A stretch of 64,000 nucleotides of DNA from Kitasatospora arboriphila (GTDB lineage: Bacteria > Actinomycetota > Actinomycetes > Mycobacteriales > Mycobacteriaceae), in contig NZ_JNYV01000006.1 of assembly GCF_000717275.1 (NCBI RefSeq), forward strand, positions 1 to 64,000, in the 5' to 3' direction. How positions within the stretch are numbered: the stretch's first letter is position 1; each line of letters begins with the position of its first letter. The notes under the pieces are model-generated. The model saw only the letters and a list, made by a program, of their open reading frames with translations. It made no database searches and was not told the DNA's origin. The translations under genes and the position numbers were made by a program. Of the stretch, positions 35,015-44,304 are shown in pieces.

Positions 35015-36353
35015 TGTAGGTTTTTCCGTCGGGACCGATGTAGTCGCCGCTGACCGGATCGTAGGTCGTGGCGTACACCGACGGGCTGCCGTCGTCGGCG
35101 CCCGGTCCGGCGCTGGTCAGGAACCCTTGCGGCACATCGATTCCCGGCAAACCGCGCGGCAGGGGCACGTTCTCACCGATGGGAACGTAGCCGGTCCGGC
35201 ACTCCGCCGGCGTCGACGCCCGACGGCCGGGGATTTCCACGCACGGGAAGTTGCGGGTACCGCGCACACCGAGATTGGAATCCTGCGGCACCCGGCACAA
35301 CATTCCCGGTGGCAGTTCACGGGGGGTCTGAGCCGAAGCGTTGCGGTCCGGGGTCATCGGCAGGTAGCCCACCGTGCAGGTACCCGGATCCTGGAATCCC
35401 AGCGCGAAGTCGACGTTGGCGCCGTTACGGGCGTCTTCGGTGTTCAGTGCGGTGATGAGCGAGGCGATCAACCGAGGGTAGATCACCACGATCTGCCGGA
35501 GGTTCGGGTGGTAGATCGCAAGGGTGCGAGCAGTGGTGTTCAGGTTCGAGAACATCAGGGGCAGCGTCTGATTCATCGACGCAAACAGTTCCTGGGTCTG
35601 CTTTGCGACCCCAGGGCCCTTCTGCAGGATGTCCCTCAGTTGAGGGTCGTTGGCCCGCAGCTGATCTGTCACCTCGGCAAGATTCGCAGTCCAGGCGCGG
35701 ATGTCGTCCACCGTCGCCGTCTGCGTCTCCAACAACGGCGCCGCCTGCTCGATGAGCTTGACGATGGCATCCGAGTTCTTGTTGGCGTCACCCACGAGCA
35801 GGGCCATCGAGTCCAGCAGTCGCTGCAGGTCTTCACCCGTGCCGTTGAACGCGTTGAAGGCCTCGTCCATCACCCGGCGCAGCTGTGTGTCCTGGACACG
35901 TTCGAGCAGCCCGTTGGCCTGGTCGAGCAATGTACCGACCTCGACAGGAACCGTACCGCCCTCGATCACGGCACCGTCCTGCAGATTGCCGGTCGACTCG
36001 ACGCCTGGCTTCGGCATGAACTCGAGGTACTGCTCGCCGACAGCCGAGACACTGTGCACCGATGCGGTGGAGTTGTCGGGGATCTTGGTGTCCGAGTTGA
36101 TCGAAAGTTTTGCTGTCACGCCCTCTTCGGTCAACGTCACCGACTGCACCTTGCCCACGTCGACCCCGCGGTAGCTGACGTTGCCGTTCTGGTAGAGACC
36201 ACCGGTACTCGGCAACTCCACCTCGACGTTGTATTCGCCGACGCCGACCATGCTGGGCACCCGGATGTAGAACACGGCGACGGCGATGATGGCCAAAGTC
36301 GTCACGATCGAGAAGATGATCAGCTGCATGCGGACAAACGGTGTGATCCTCAT
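34788..36353 (-). CDS. mce4F: Mce4F, steroid-import Mce protein
   Basis: A 521-residue Mce-family subunit of the periplasm-spanning lipid tube. N-terminal helix MQLIIFSIVTTLAIIAVAVF, MCE domain (YNVEVELPSTGGLYQNGNVSYRGVDVG), a long helical middle with repeated LLD/NQTL patterns, and a Pro/Gly-rich C-terminal part. The last ~40 residues come from the 36-bp repeat at 34871-34967 (RRSGAELDRWVW twice) and overlap the next gene by over 220 bases, probably a lineage-specific extension. The start overlaps the mce4E stop as ATGA. Confidence 0.87.
   Translation of the reverse strand: MRITPFVRMQLIIFSIVTTLAIIAVAVFYIRVPSMVGVGEYNVEVELPSTGGLYQNGNVSYRGVDVGKVQSVTLTEEGVTAKLSINSDTKIPDNSTASVHSVSAVGEQYLEFMPKPGVESTGNLQDGAVIEGGTVPVEVGTLLDQANGLLERVQDTQLRRVMDEAFNAFNGTGEDLQRLLDSMALLVGDANKNSDAIVKLIEQAAPLLETQTATVDDIRAWTANLAEVTDQLRANDPQLRDILQKGPGVAKQTQELFASMNQTLPLMFSNLNTTARTLAIYHPNLRQIVVIYPRLIASLITALNTEDARNGANVDFALGFQDPGTCTVGYLPMTPDRNASAQTPRELPPGMLCRVPQDSNLGVRGTRNFPCVEIPGRRASTPAECRTGYVPIGENVPLPRGLPGIDVPQGFLTSAGPGADDGSPSVYATTYDPVSGDYIGPDGKTYNAGTGSATTQGNSGTSRRSGAELDRWVWRRSGAELDRWVWRRSGAELDQPFQRRGKAEASASEPGCRASAGGREG
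34871..34967. repeat. Tandem 36-bp repeat at the mce4F / mas junction
   Basis: Two exact copies (34871-34906 and 34907-34942) and a 25-base partial third copy (34943-34967) of a unit beginning ggtcgagctccgctccgctt. Because 36 is divisible by three, all reading frames stay open. Leftward it encodes RRSGAELDRWVW at the end of mce4F and GGSGDEAERSST at the start of the Mas protein. Confidence 0.85.
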
Positions 36354-37645
36354 GGGCCCTCCTCCCCGGTTGGTGACTGATCGGCGGCAGGTGTTTCCGG
36401 TTGGGGCGCAACCGGAAGTGTCGGACTCGTCTCAGGCGGGGCATCGGCGAGAGGTCCGGTGAAGGGGTCGTCACCCCTGCCCGCGGCGCCGGCAGGCTTA
36501 CCGAACATCCCTTCGGGACCGTAGAACTGGCTCGCGACACCAACACTCGCGAGGGCACCACGCTGCAACCTGCCGAATGTGAGGTCGAGGTTGATCACGG
36601 CGTTGAGATAGTCGCCGCGGACCACCTGCGGAATCGCCGACTCGGCAAACGGGAAGGTGAGCAGGATTCCCAGCGATTGAGTCAACGAGGGACCGGTGGA
36701 CTGTAGTTGATCGAGAACCGGGACGAGGTTGCTGACAACCACCTGGATGTCCTCGGAGTTCGCCTTCAAGATGTCGTCCGTGGTGCGGCTCATCCGGCTC
36801 AGGGCCCCCAGCGCATCGGTGAAGTTCACCCGTTGATCGACGAGCAGCTTCAGGATCCGTGGACCGTCGGCCAGCGCCCGTTCGACAACCGGGGTCTGCT
36901 CGTTGATCTGGCCGGTGAGTCGATCCAGGCCTTCCATCGCCCGGATGATGTTCTCGCGCTGCACGTTCAGTTCGCCGACCAGCGTGTTCAGACGTGGCAC
37001 CAGATCGCGCAACACGTCCTGCCGTCCGGCCATGGCGGTGTTGAGCTCGTGGACGATGTCACCGACCTGCGCGAGCCCGCCGCCGTTGAGGACCACCGAC
37101 AGCGAGCTGAGAACCTGCTCGGTGGTCGGATACGTACACGCGGACACCTGCTGCGCCGAGTTGATGTCGGGGATGGGCTCGGCGTTGGTCGGCTGGGCGA
37201 TGTTGGACTGCTCGGGGCAGTCCGCCGCCGGGATCTGACCGCCGGGCGCGATGGTCCCCTTGTCGGCGTCCTCGGGCTGCACGATCTGCAGGTTCAACGA
37301 GTCGAGCACGCTGGTGAGACCGACCATGACGTACGAGCCGACCGGGACCTGCGTGCCCTTGTTCAGCCGCAGCGTCAACTCGGCCTGCCAGTTCTTCACC
37401 TCGATCTTGCCGACACTGCCGACCGTCGCGTCGTTGATGAGCACCGGTGCGTTCTGAACAAGGTTGGCCGCGTTCGGGATCAGCGCTTTCAGCTCATACG
37501 AGCCCGCGCCGGTTCCCTCGGCACCGGGCACGGGCAACGAGTTCAGCCCGTCGAACGAACACCCCGAAGCCACCAGTGCCGAACTGATCACCACCGCCCC
37601 GAAAACGCTGCGCAGAGCCGACTTTCGTGATGAACCGGTACGCAT
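36350..37645 (-). CDS. mce4E: Mce4E lipoprotein (LprN-like)
   Basis: A 431-residue subunit of the Mce4 complex, the only lipid-anchored one: signal SVFGAVVISSALVASGC with lipobox VASGC, then the MCE domain (YELKALIPNAANLVQNAPVL ... VGSVGKIEVK) and a helical body. The C terminus is Pro-rich (DPFTGPLADAPPETSPTLP). The fifth position in the mceA-F array and the lipobox identify it as the E paralogue. Overlaps mce4F by 4 bases and abuts mce4D (1-base overlap). Confidence 0.88.
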   Translation of the reverse strand: MRTGSSRKSALRSVFGAVVISSALVASGCSFDGLNSLPVPGAEGTGAGSYELKALIPNAANLVQNAPVLINDATVGSVGKIEVKNWQAELTLRLNKGTQVPVGSYVMVGLTSVLDSLNLQIVQPEDADKGTIAPGGQIPAADCPEQSNIAQPTNAEPIPDINSAQQVSACTYPTTEQVLSSLSVVLNGGGLAQVGDIVHELNTAMAGRQDVLRDLVPRLNTLVGELNVQRENIIRAMEGLDRLTGQINEQTPVVERALADGPRILKLLVDQRVNFTDALGALSRMSRTTDDILKANSEDIQVVVSNLVPVLDQLQSTGPSLTQSLGILLTFPFAESAIPQVVRGDYLNAVINLDLTFGRLQRGALASVGVASQFYGPEGMFGKPAGAAGRGDDPFTGPLADAPPETSPTLPVAPQPETPAADQSPTGEEGP

Positions 37646-38913
37646 CAGCCCTCACCCCCGAACGGGACGAGGAGTTGCGCGAGGCCGGGGTTGTTGTACT
37701 TCTTGCGGGTCTCGGCATCCTGATCGCGGATGCTCTGCTGCGCCCTGGCCTTGACACTGGCGTTCTGGTACTGGATCTGGTCGGGTCTGGCGTCGATGCC
37801 GCTGACCGGATTGATCAGTGCGGGAGGGTAGTTGACGGAGATGGACGCGAGAACCGGGGCCAACACGTCGACACACTTCTCGACGTCGCCTTCCTGGCCG
37901 GGGCGGTCGTTGGCCTGGATCGAACCGCACAGCAGGTTGATCAGGTTGCCACCCATGCCGAGACCGAAGATGCCCGAGAGGGATCCCTGCAACGGGTTGT
38001 AGATGTTGTAAAAGTTCGACAGCTGGGTCGGACCGGAGTGCAGCAGCCCTCTGATCTCTTCGTCCTTTTGCGCGAGCACGTTGGTGGCGTCACCGAGCCG
38101 GGCAACCGAATCGCTGAGAGTGGCACCGTTGGTGTCGATGAAGCTCTTGACGTCACTGAGCGCTGTGTCGAGATTGGTCAGCGCACCGTTCAAGCTCTCG
38201 GTGTTGTCGGCCAGCACCTGACTGACCGATGCGATTCGCCCGTTGAACTGCACCAGTTGTTCGTGACTCTGCGACAGCGCCTCGGTCAGCGCCTGCAGGT
38301 TGCGAATCGTGTTGAACAGGTCGTCGCGGCCGTCGGCCAGCGTGCTGGTCACATCCGAGAGCTGTTGCAGTGACTGGCGAATGGCGGTGCCGTTGCCGTC
38401 GAGGTTCGCATCCGCGACATCGACTGCCCTGGCCACGGAGCCTGGATCGGCTCCGTCTGGGCCCACGGCCTCGGTCAGTTTGGTCAATTCGGACTTGATG
38501 TCGTCCCACTCGACGGGCACGGCGGTGCGTTCCATCGGGATCGCTCCCCCGTCCTTCAACGCCGGACCACCCTCGTACACCGGGGTCAGCTGGACGAAAC
38601 GGCCCGACACCAGTGACTGCGCGACCACCAGCGCCTCGGCGTCAGCCGGGATTGTCTGGTCGCGGTCGACTTTCAGCTCCACCTTCACGTCGCCGTCGCG
38701 AGGCGTGATCTTGCTGACCGACCCGACGGTGACGCCAAGGATCTTCACGGCGTCGCCCTCGTACATCGAGTTCACGCTCGCGAAATAGGCGGTGTAGGTC
38801 TTGTACGCCACCTTCTGGAAGCCCACATAGACCACCACCAGCACGATCACCACGGCCACGACGATCGCTATCGCCTGCCAGAACCGCTTGCTCAACCGTC
38901 CCATGCCCATCAC
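37645..38913 (-). CDS. mce4D: Mce4D
   Basis: A 422-residue Mce subunit: N-terminal helix FWQAIAIVVAVVIVLVVVYV, MCE domain (YTAYFASVNSMYEGDAVKIL; VTVGSVSKITPRDGDVKVEL), then the helical Mce body (LQQLSDVTSTLADGRDDLFN) and a Cys-containing C-terminal segment. Three Mets near the start (38913, 38910, 38904) are all possible; the first overlaps the mce4C stop. Confidence 0.88.
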   Translation of the reverse strand: MMGMGRLSKRFWQAIAIVVAVVIVLVVVYVGFQKVAYKTYTAYFASVNSMYEGDAVKILGVTVGSVSKITPRDGDVKVELKVDRDQTIPADAEALVVAQSLVSGRFVQLTPVYEGGPALKDGGAIPMERTAVPVEWDDIKSELTKLTEAVGPDGADPGSVARAVDVADANLDGNGTAIRQSLQQLSDVTSTLADGRDDLFNTIRNLQALTEALSQSHEQLVQFNGRIASVSQVLADNTESLNGALTNLDTALSDVKSFIDTNGATLSDSVARLGDATNVLAQKDEEIRGLLHSGPTQLSNFYNIYNPLQGSLSGIFGLGMGGNLINLLCGSIQANDRPGQEGDVEKCVDVLAPVLASISVNYPPALINPVSGIDARPDQIQYQNASVKARAQQSIRDQDAETRKKYNNPGLAQLLVPFGGEG

Positions 38914-40106
38914 CCGTTCGGTCCTGGGTAGCGGGGCGGCGGAGCCGGCGCGATCGTCGAGTTCGGGTCGTTGGCCGCATCCGGTCGGGTGGAGATGGCC
39001 GGCGGGATCGGGAACGCGTACTGGAAGGCGCGGTAGGCCTCAGGGTACTTCTGCTGCATGATGTTCAAGAACACCTCGGTGTAGTCGCCGAAGGTCGGGA
39101 TGCCGACGAGCGATGAGAAATACGGGCCGCTCGCCACCGCTTCGCCGAGTGTGTTGGCGTAGGGGCCGAGTTCGTCGAGGGTCTGCGCCAGCGTCTCCTG
39201 GTTGTCCTGCAGAATCGCCAGAACACCATTCAGCTTTTCGAGTACCGGCTTGAGCTGGGCATTGTTGTCATTGATGAATCCGCTGATCTGGGCGGTCACG
39301 TTCTCGGTGCCGGAGATCAGTTGCCCGAGCGCATACCGTCGGGCCTGCAGCTCGCCGAGCAATGCGTTGGCATCGGTCAGCAGCGTGTTGATCTGACCAC
39401 TGCGTTTGGCGATGACGTCGGTGACAGACGATGCGCGACTGAGCAATTGGTCCAGCGACTCGTCGCGGTCGGCGATCGCCTTGGACAGGCGCGCCACACC
39501 ATCGACAGCGGATCGGACCGATTCCGGGGTGTCGGAGAACGTGTCGGTCAACGTGTTCAGCGCGTCATTGAGTTGATCGGTATCGGTCTCGGCGATCGTG
39601 TCGGTCGCACCCTCGAGCGCATCGGTCAGCGAGTAAGGCGCCACCGTGTTGCGACTGCTGATCTCGTCGCCCGGCTTGAGCTGCCCGGTGCCGTGCGGGA
39701 TCAACGTGAGATTGCGCCTGCCCAAGACGGTTTCGGTCTTGATGGCAGCCTGGCTGTTGGCACCCACCCGGACCGTGTCCCTCATGTTGAACGTGACCTT
39801 GGCCTTCTTGCCGTCATCGGTGTCCGCGAGCGTGATGCCCTGGACGGCGCCCACGTCGACACCGGAGACCACCACGATGTCGCCGCTGGCAAGGCCGCCT
39901 GCGTCATCGAAGTACGCCGTGTACACGCTGCCGTTTGCCAGGAACGGCAACTTGTCCATCTGCAGCGCGACGATCACGACGAGAGCGGCGATGAGCACAC
40001 CGATGAATCCGACACGAGCGCGGTCCGGTTCGCCACGCTTCTTGCGGCGGGCCTCATCCGCTTCGTCCGCGGTGGTCCGCTGACCTTTGAACAGTGCTGC
40101 CATCAT
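38910..40106 (-). CDS. mce4C: Mce4C
   Basis: A 398-residue Mce subunit with a charged cytoplasmic start (TTADEADEARRKKRGEPDRA), a transmembrane helix (VGFIGVLIAALVVIVALQM), the MCE domain (YTAYFDDAGGLASGDIVVVS; VDVGAVQGITL), the helical body and a Pro-rich tail (APAPPPRYPGPNG). Overlaps both neighbours by 4 bases. Confidence 0.88.
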   Translation of the reverse strand: MMAALFKGQRTTADEADEARRKKRGEPDRARVGFIGVLIAALVVIVALQMDKLPFLANGSVYTAYFDDAGGLASGDIVVVSGVDVGAVQGITLADTDDGKKAKVTFNMRDTVRVGANSQAAIKTETVLGRRNLTLIPHGTGQLKPGDEISSRNTVAPYSLTDALEGATDTIAETDTDQLNDALNTLTDTFSDTPESVRSAVDGVARLSKAIADRDESLDQLLSRASSVTDVIAKRSGQINTLLTDANALLGELQARRYALGQLISGTENVTAQISGFINDNNAQLKPVLEKLNGVLAILQDNQETLAQTLDELGPYANTLGEAVASGPYFSSLVGIPTFGDYTEVFLNIMQQKYPEAYRAFQYAFPIPPAISTRPDAANDPNSTIAPAPPPRYPGPNG

Positions 40107-41164
40107 CGGGGATCACACCTCCCACCCGGGTTCTGTTTCACACCGGTGGTGTCGATGTTGTTCCACACGATCTCCTGGCCGCCGGGAGCGGTGAAGATCA
40201 AGTTGACCTGGCACAGCCAGATCTGCAGCCACGCACCGTAACTGCCCAGATTCGACAGTGCCTTGAAGTCACCCGGCAGTCGGCTGATCAGCCCGCGGAC
40301 GTAGGGCTCACCCTTGAGCACCTCGTCCGAGACCTCGCCGGTGGCCGTGATCATGGACTTGAGGTCGGCGCGATTGGTGGCCAGCACGTCGTTGAGGTCG
40401 TTGGTGACCTCGGAGGCGTTTGTCACCGCCTCTCCGATCACGTTGCGTTGTGAATCCAGCCCGGAGATCAGCAATTGGAGTTGGTCGAGCGAACTGTCGA
40501 AGCCGGCGTTGTCGGCGTCGATCGTGCCCAGCGTCGTGTTCAAGTTGTCGATCACCTCCCCGATCAATTGATCCCGATCGGCCAGCGAGTCGGTGAATGT
40601 TGCCGTGTTGCGCAGCAACTCACTCAACGCGGGTCCCTGGCCCTGGAACACCTGGATGAGCGACGCGGAGAGTTCGTTCACCTCTTCGGGATTCAGGGTG
40701 CGGAAGAGAGGCTTGAACCCCCCGAGCAGTTTGTCGAGGTCGAGCGCCGGCTCGGTCTGACCGATCGGGATGGATCCGCCGTCGCCGATCAGAGCCGAGG
40801 GGTCCCCGGTACCTTCCTGGATCTCCAGGAAGCGGTCACCGGTGAGGTTCTCGTAACGGATCAGCGCCCGAGCCGATTTCGGCAGGCGGTACTTCTCGTT
40901 CACATCGAACTCGACGACGGCTTCGTTGTCCGGGTTGAGACCGACAGAGCCCACCTTGCCCACCTCGACACCCGCAATGCGGACCTTGCTGCCTGATTTG
41001 AGCTGCGAGGCACTGGTGAAGGTGGCCTTGTACCCGAAACTGGATCCGCCCCGGTACTGGCTGAACACCACGACGAGCACAACGAAGATGAGCACCATCA
41101 CCACGGCGAAGCTACCCAGCTTGATGACGGTGGCGCGAAACGCGCGCTCTCTCGAGACCGCCAC
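40103..41164 (-). CDS. mce4B: Mce4B
   Basis: A 353-residue Mce subunit: N-terminal helix LGSFAVVMVLIFVVLVVVFS, MCE domain (YKATFTSASQLKSGSKVRIA; VEVGKVGSVGL), helical body, and a C-terminal WLQIWLCQVNLIF segment typical of MceB proteins. It starts 47 bp after the mce4A stop, the largest gap within the mce4A-F run, and overlaps mce4C. Confidence 0.88.
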   Translation of the reverse strand: MAVSRERAFRATVIKLGSFAVVMVLIFVVLVVVFSQYRGGSSFGYKATFTSASQLKSGSKVRIAGVEVGKVGSVGLNPDNEAVVEFDVNEKYRLPKSARALIRYENLTGDRFLEIQEGTGDPSALIGDGGSIPIGQTEPALDLDKLLGGFKPLFRTLNPEEVNELSASLIQVFQGQGPALSELLRNTATFTDSLADRDQLIGEVIDNLNTTLGTIDADNAGFDSSLDQLQLLISGLDSQRNVIGEAVTNASEVTNDLNDVLATNRADLKSMITATGEVSDEVLKGEPYVRGLISRLPGDFKALSNLGSYGAWLQIWLCQVNLIFTAPGGQEIVWNNIDTTGVKQNPGGRCDPR

Positions 41165-41211
41165 CTCACACCTTCCTGTTCTGCTGGGTCATCGACGAAA
41201 CCTCATATGTC

Positions 41212-42390
41212 TCAACCACGGGGCACCGGTCCGAACATGACCTGAAAGAGCTTGGTGGGATCAGCTTTTGCGGTCGTACGTGGCTGATACGGGAATGCCG
41301 CGTTGTCGCCGACGTAGAAATCGGTGTGCGCCGCGGAATCCGGATCGCTGAGACCGTCCTGGCAAGTCGGCGGGCCGTCCACGTTCACGCGGGGCAGGTC
41401 TTCGGGGTACCGGTACGGTTCTTTGCCCGGCAACAGTCCGGCGTTCAAGGCCACGTAGCCGGTTTCGATACCGAACACCGGGAGGGCCTTCTGCCCTGCT
41501 GCCGCGGTGGAGGTGATGAAGCAGGCCAAACCGGGTGCCTGGTAGCCGAGCAGGGCCGCGGTGGGATTCAGGTTGGACAGGGTGGAGATGATCGTCGCCT
41601 TCGACGGTGCGATCACCCCGTTGATCGTGTCGGCCATTCCGGTGACGTTCATCAGGAGTGCGTCGAGGTCGGACGACTTGTCCAGCAACGTGTTTCCGGT
41701 GAACGTGAAGTTCTCGACAACCTTGAGCAGGTCAGGCATCACATCGGCGTAGACGTTGGTGAACTCGCGGCCGGCCTCGATGTCGCGGCTGAGGGCATCG
41801 ATGTGCGGGTTGGTCTTGCGGAGCAGATCGGAGAGGTCGGCGAATCCTTGGCCGATTTCTTCACCCCGGCCGGACAGCGCAGTGTCGATGGCCCCGATGG
41901 TGGCGTTCAGCTTCTCCGGCTGCACCTCGGCGAGCACGTCGACCAGTCGCTGATAGATGGTGTTCAGTTCCACCACGACGTGGTCGGTCTCGATCGTCGA
42001 GCCACCGGAGAGCCGCGCCTTGGACGGGTCCTCGGGGATCTCGAGGTTGACCGACTTCGCACCGAAGACCGTGTTGGACTTGATGTCCGCGTGAACGTTC
42101 GCCGGGATGTACTTCAGCTGATCGGGGTTCATGTTCAGCTTCAGCGTCACACCGTCGGCTGATTCGCTGATGTCACCCACCCGGCCGACCACCACGCCGC
42201 GAAGCCGCACCTTGGCATCGGGGTTCATGACCAGCCCGGCACGATCAGAGGTCAACGTCACCGGAACTGTCGAGGAGAAGCTGCCCAGGAACTGGAGACC
42301 GGCCAGCGCGCAGACGGCGATCAGCGCCACCACCATGGAGGTGGCCGCGAGCTTCTTGGCCCATTGGGGTCGTTCGATTCTCTGTGACAT
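41212..42390 (-). CDS. mce4A: Mce4A
   Basis: A 392-residue Mce subunit: N-terminal helix MVVALIAVCALAGLQFLG, MCE domain (VPVTLTSDRAGLVMNPDAKV; VVVGRVGDISES), a helical body, and the C-terminal MceA segment with Cys residues (PGLACFITSTAAAGQ). It starts two bases after the yrbE4B stop. In M. tuberculosis the Mce4 system imports cholesterol; the KstR boxes upstream support the same substrate class here. Confidence 0.9.
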   Translation of the reverse strand: MSQRIERPQWAKKLAATSMVVALIAVCALAGLQFLGSFSSTVPVTLTSDRAGLVMNPDAKVRLRGVVVGRVGDISESADGVTLKLNMNPDQLKYIPANVHADIKSNTVFGAKSVNLEIPEDPSKARLSGGSTIETDHVVVELNTIYQRLVDVLAEVQPEKLNATIGAIDTALSGRGEEIGQGFADLSDLLRKTNPHIDALSRDIEAGREFTNVYADVMPDLLKVVENFTFTGNTLLDKSSDLDALLMNVTGMADTINGVIAPSKATIISTLSNLNPTAALLGYQAPGLACFITSTAAAGQKALPVFGIETGYVALNAGLLPGKEPYRYPEDLPRVNVDGPPTCQDGLSDPDSAAHTDFYVGDNAAFPYQPRTTAKADPTKLFQVMFGPVPRG

Positions 42391-42392
42391 GG

Positions 42393-43244
42393 CTACCCCG
42401 AAAGGTTGAACTTTCCGTCGATGCCGTAGATCGCCAGTGACGTCAGCAACGTGATGACCACGACGACGACGAGTGAGGCGCGCACCGCGTTACCGACCGC
42501 GATGCCGACCCCGACCGGTCCGCCGGAGGCGTTGAAGCCGTAGTAGGTGTGAATCATCATGACAGCCACGGCCATACAGATCGCCTGCACAAACGACCAG
42601 AGGATGTCGGTGGATATGAGGAATGTCGAGAAGTAATGGTCATAGACGCCCGAGGACTGCCCGTACAAGAAGACCGTTGCGAATCGGCTTGCCAGGAACG
42701 AGGCCACCGACGCCAGTGAGTACAGCGGGATGATCGCGATCAGTCCGGCGACGATGCGCGTGCTGACCAGGTACGGGATGGATGCGATGGACATCGCCTC
42801 CAGGGCATCGATCTCTTCGCTGACCCGCATGGCGCCGAGCTGGGCCGTGGCACCGGCCCCGATCGTGGCGGCCAGACCGATGCCGGCGATGACCGGGACG
42901 GCGATACGGACGTTGATGAACGCCGAGAAGAATCCGGTGAGGGCTTCGACACCGATGTTCGACAGCGAGCTGTAGCCCTGCACCGCGATGGTTCCGCCGG
43001 TGAACAGGGTGAGGAACCCGACGACGACAACGGTGCCGCCGATCATCGCGAGAGCGCCTGAACCCATGCTGATCTCGGCGATCAGCCGGAGCGTCTCCTT
43101 CTTGTAGCCGCGGACGGCACGGGGGATGCTGATCAGGCTGTCCCAGTAGAAGAACGCCTGGTCGCCGATCCTGTCCCAACCACCGCTGGCTCGTTTGAAC
43201 GCCACGCGAGTTGAGCGTAGTCGGACGGTTTCCGGAAGAATCAT
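42393..43244 (-). CDS. yrbE4B: YrbE4B, MlaE-type permease of the Mce4 importer
   Basis: A 283-residue membrane protein of the MlaE/DUF140 family with about six hydrophobic segments (LAMIGGTVVVVGFLTLFTGG; AVPVIAGIGLAATIGAGATA; LVVVVVITLLTSLAIYG). The conserved coupling helix is AQLGAMRVSEEIDALEAMSI. With YrbE4A it forms the inner-membrane channel energised by an MceG-type ATPase not in this window. The ATG at 43244 (MILPETVRL) is preferred; the frame extends upstream only as a shadow of yrbE4A. Confidence 0.9.
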   Translation of the reverse strand: MILPETVRLRSTRVAFKRASGGWDRIGDQAFFYWDSLISIPRAVRGYKKETLRLIAEISMGSGALAMIGGTVVVVGFLTLFTGGTIAVQGYSSLSNIGVEALTGFFSAFINVRIAVPVIAGIGLAATIGAGATAQLGAMRVSEEIDALEAMSIASIPYLVSTRIVAGLIAIIPLYSLASVASFLASRFATVFLYGQSSGVYDHYFSTFLISTDILWSFVQAICMAVAVMMIHTYYGFNASGGPVGVGIAVGNAVRASLVVVVVITLLTSLAIYGIDGKFNLSG

Positions 43245-43249
43245 CGCCG

Positions 43250-44014
43250 CTACCCTGCCGTCGCTTTGAGGCCCACGGCGGTGACGACCACGTTCACCAC
43301 GAACAACGCCATGAATGAATAGACCACGGTTTCGTTGACCGCGTCGCCGACGCCCTTGGCGCCACCGGCAACGTGCAGACCGCGGTAACAGCCGACGAGT
43401 CCGGCCGCGAGTCCGAAGAGCGCCGCCTTCACCATCGAGATCATCAGTTCCGGAAAACCGGTGAGCAGAGTGAGGTTCGCGATGAACGCACCCGGGTTCA
43501 CGTCCTGGAGGTACACCGAGAAGACGAATCCACCGCCGATGCCGATGGTGCACACCAGGCTGTTGAGCAGGACGGCCACCATCGTGGAGGCGATCACGCG
43601 GGGAACGACGAGGCGGTGGATCGGGTCGATGCCCAGAACCTGGAGCGCGTCGATCTCTTCGCGGATCGTGCGGGCTCCGAGGTCGGCGCAGATGGCCGTG
43701 GCGCCGGCGCCTGCCACGATCAGCACGGTGACGATCGGGCCGATCTGGGTGATGGTGCCCAGTGCCGCGCCCGCGCCGGAGAGGTCCTGTGCGCCGAGCT
43801 CGCGAAGCAAGATGTTGAGGGTGAAACTCACCAGAACGGTGAACGGGATCGCCACGAGGACAGTAGGGACCATCGACACCCGGGCGATCGCCCACGACTG
43901 TTCGATTGTCTCGCGCCACTGGAACGGCGGGCGGAAGAGTTCACGGGCCGCGCTGACGCTCATCGCCACGAAATCGCCCACGCTCTCGAACGGGACAGCC
44001 AGTCTACGGTTCAC
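43250..44014 (-). CDS. yrbE4A: YrbE4A, MlaE-type permease of the Mce4 importer
   Basis: First gene of the mce4 operon, 254 residues when started at the GTG 44014-44012. That codon is preceded by AAAGGAGA with about five bases spacing, gives NRRLAVPFESVGDFVAM, which aligns with the start I recall for M. tuberculosis YrbE4A (MIQQLAVPARAVGGFFEM), and matches its 254-residue length. An ATG at 44068 overlaps a KstR operator and has no ribosome-binding site. Conserved features: AGAGATAICADLGARTIREE, IDALQVLGIDPI and about six membrane segments. It pairs with YrbE4B. Confidence 0.92.
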   Translation of the reverse strand: MNRRLAVPFESVGDFVAMSVSAARELFRPPFQWRETIEQSWAIARVSMVPTVLVAIPFTVLVSFTLNILLRELGAQDLSGAGAALGTITQIGPIVTVLIVAGAGATAICADLGARTIREEIDALQVLGIDPIHRLVVPRVIASTMVAVLLNSLVCTIGIGGGFVFSVYLQDVNPGAFIANLTLLTGFPELMISMVKAALFGLAAGLVGCYRGLHVAGGAKGVGDAVNETVVYSFMALFVVNVVVTAVGLKATAG

Positions 44015-44065
44015 CAACTCTCCTTTAACTGCGGCAAAGACCCGGATCGAACGAGGCTGCTCGAT

Positions 44066-44079
44066 CATAACGTGTTCTA
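44066..44079. promoter_or_regulatory. KstR-type operator upstream of yrbE4A
   Basis: CATAACGTGTTCTA matches TnnAACnnGTTnnA except for the first base. It lies 52-65 bp upstream of the preferred yrbE4A GTG and overlaps the alternative ATG at 44068. Confidence 0.65.
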
Positions 44080-44155
44080 GTTCTGATGTGGAGGAATCGT
44101 CAGACTGTCAATTAGGAAGTTTTCCCCTTCGAAGCCATCCCCGACGCCTTCGTTT

Positions 44156-44169
44156 TATAACACGTTCCA
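44156..44169. promoter_or_regulatory. Second KstR-type operator upstream of yrbE4A
   Basis: TATAACACGTTCCA is a full match to TnnAACnnGTTnnA. With the site at 44066 it implies a separate KstR-controlled promoter for mce4 in the 290-bp gap after hsd4A. Confidence 0.65.
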
Positions 44170-44304
44170 CCGGTCCGATCCGTGAGGGATTACTGCAGTT
44201 CCGGGTGGTTCGTCGCGAACTTATCACATGTCCAGTTGCTCGAATCGGCTTATTCGAGGCGTTCACAGGGAGTGTCGAAACCCCTGTTCAAGAAGGTTGC
44301 GGCG

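Noticed and set aside
34187..36380. Long rightward open frames antisense to the mce4 genes
   Set aside because: High GC keeps antisense frames open; the translations are Arg/His/Asp-rich without domains, while the leftward frames are clear Mce proteins.
42393..43919. 508-codon version of yrbE4B
   Set aside because: The first 225 residues are an Arg/Pro-rich shadow of yrbE4A; the permease begins at the ATG 43244.
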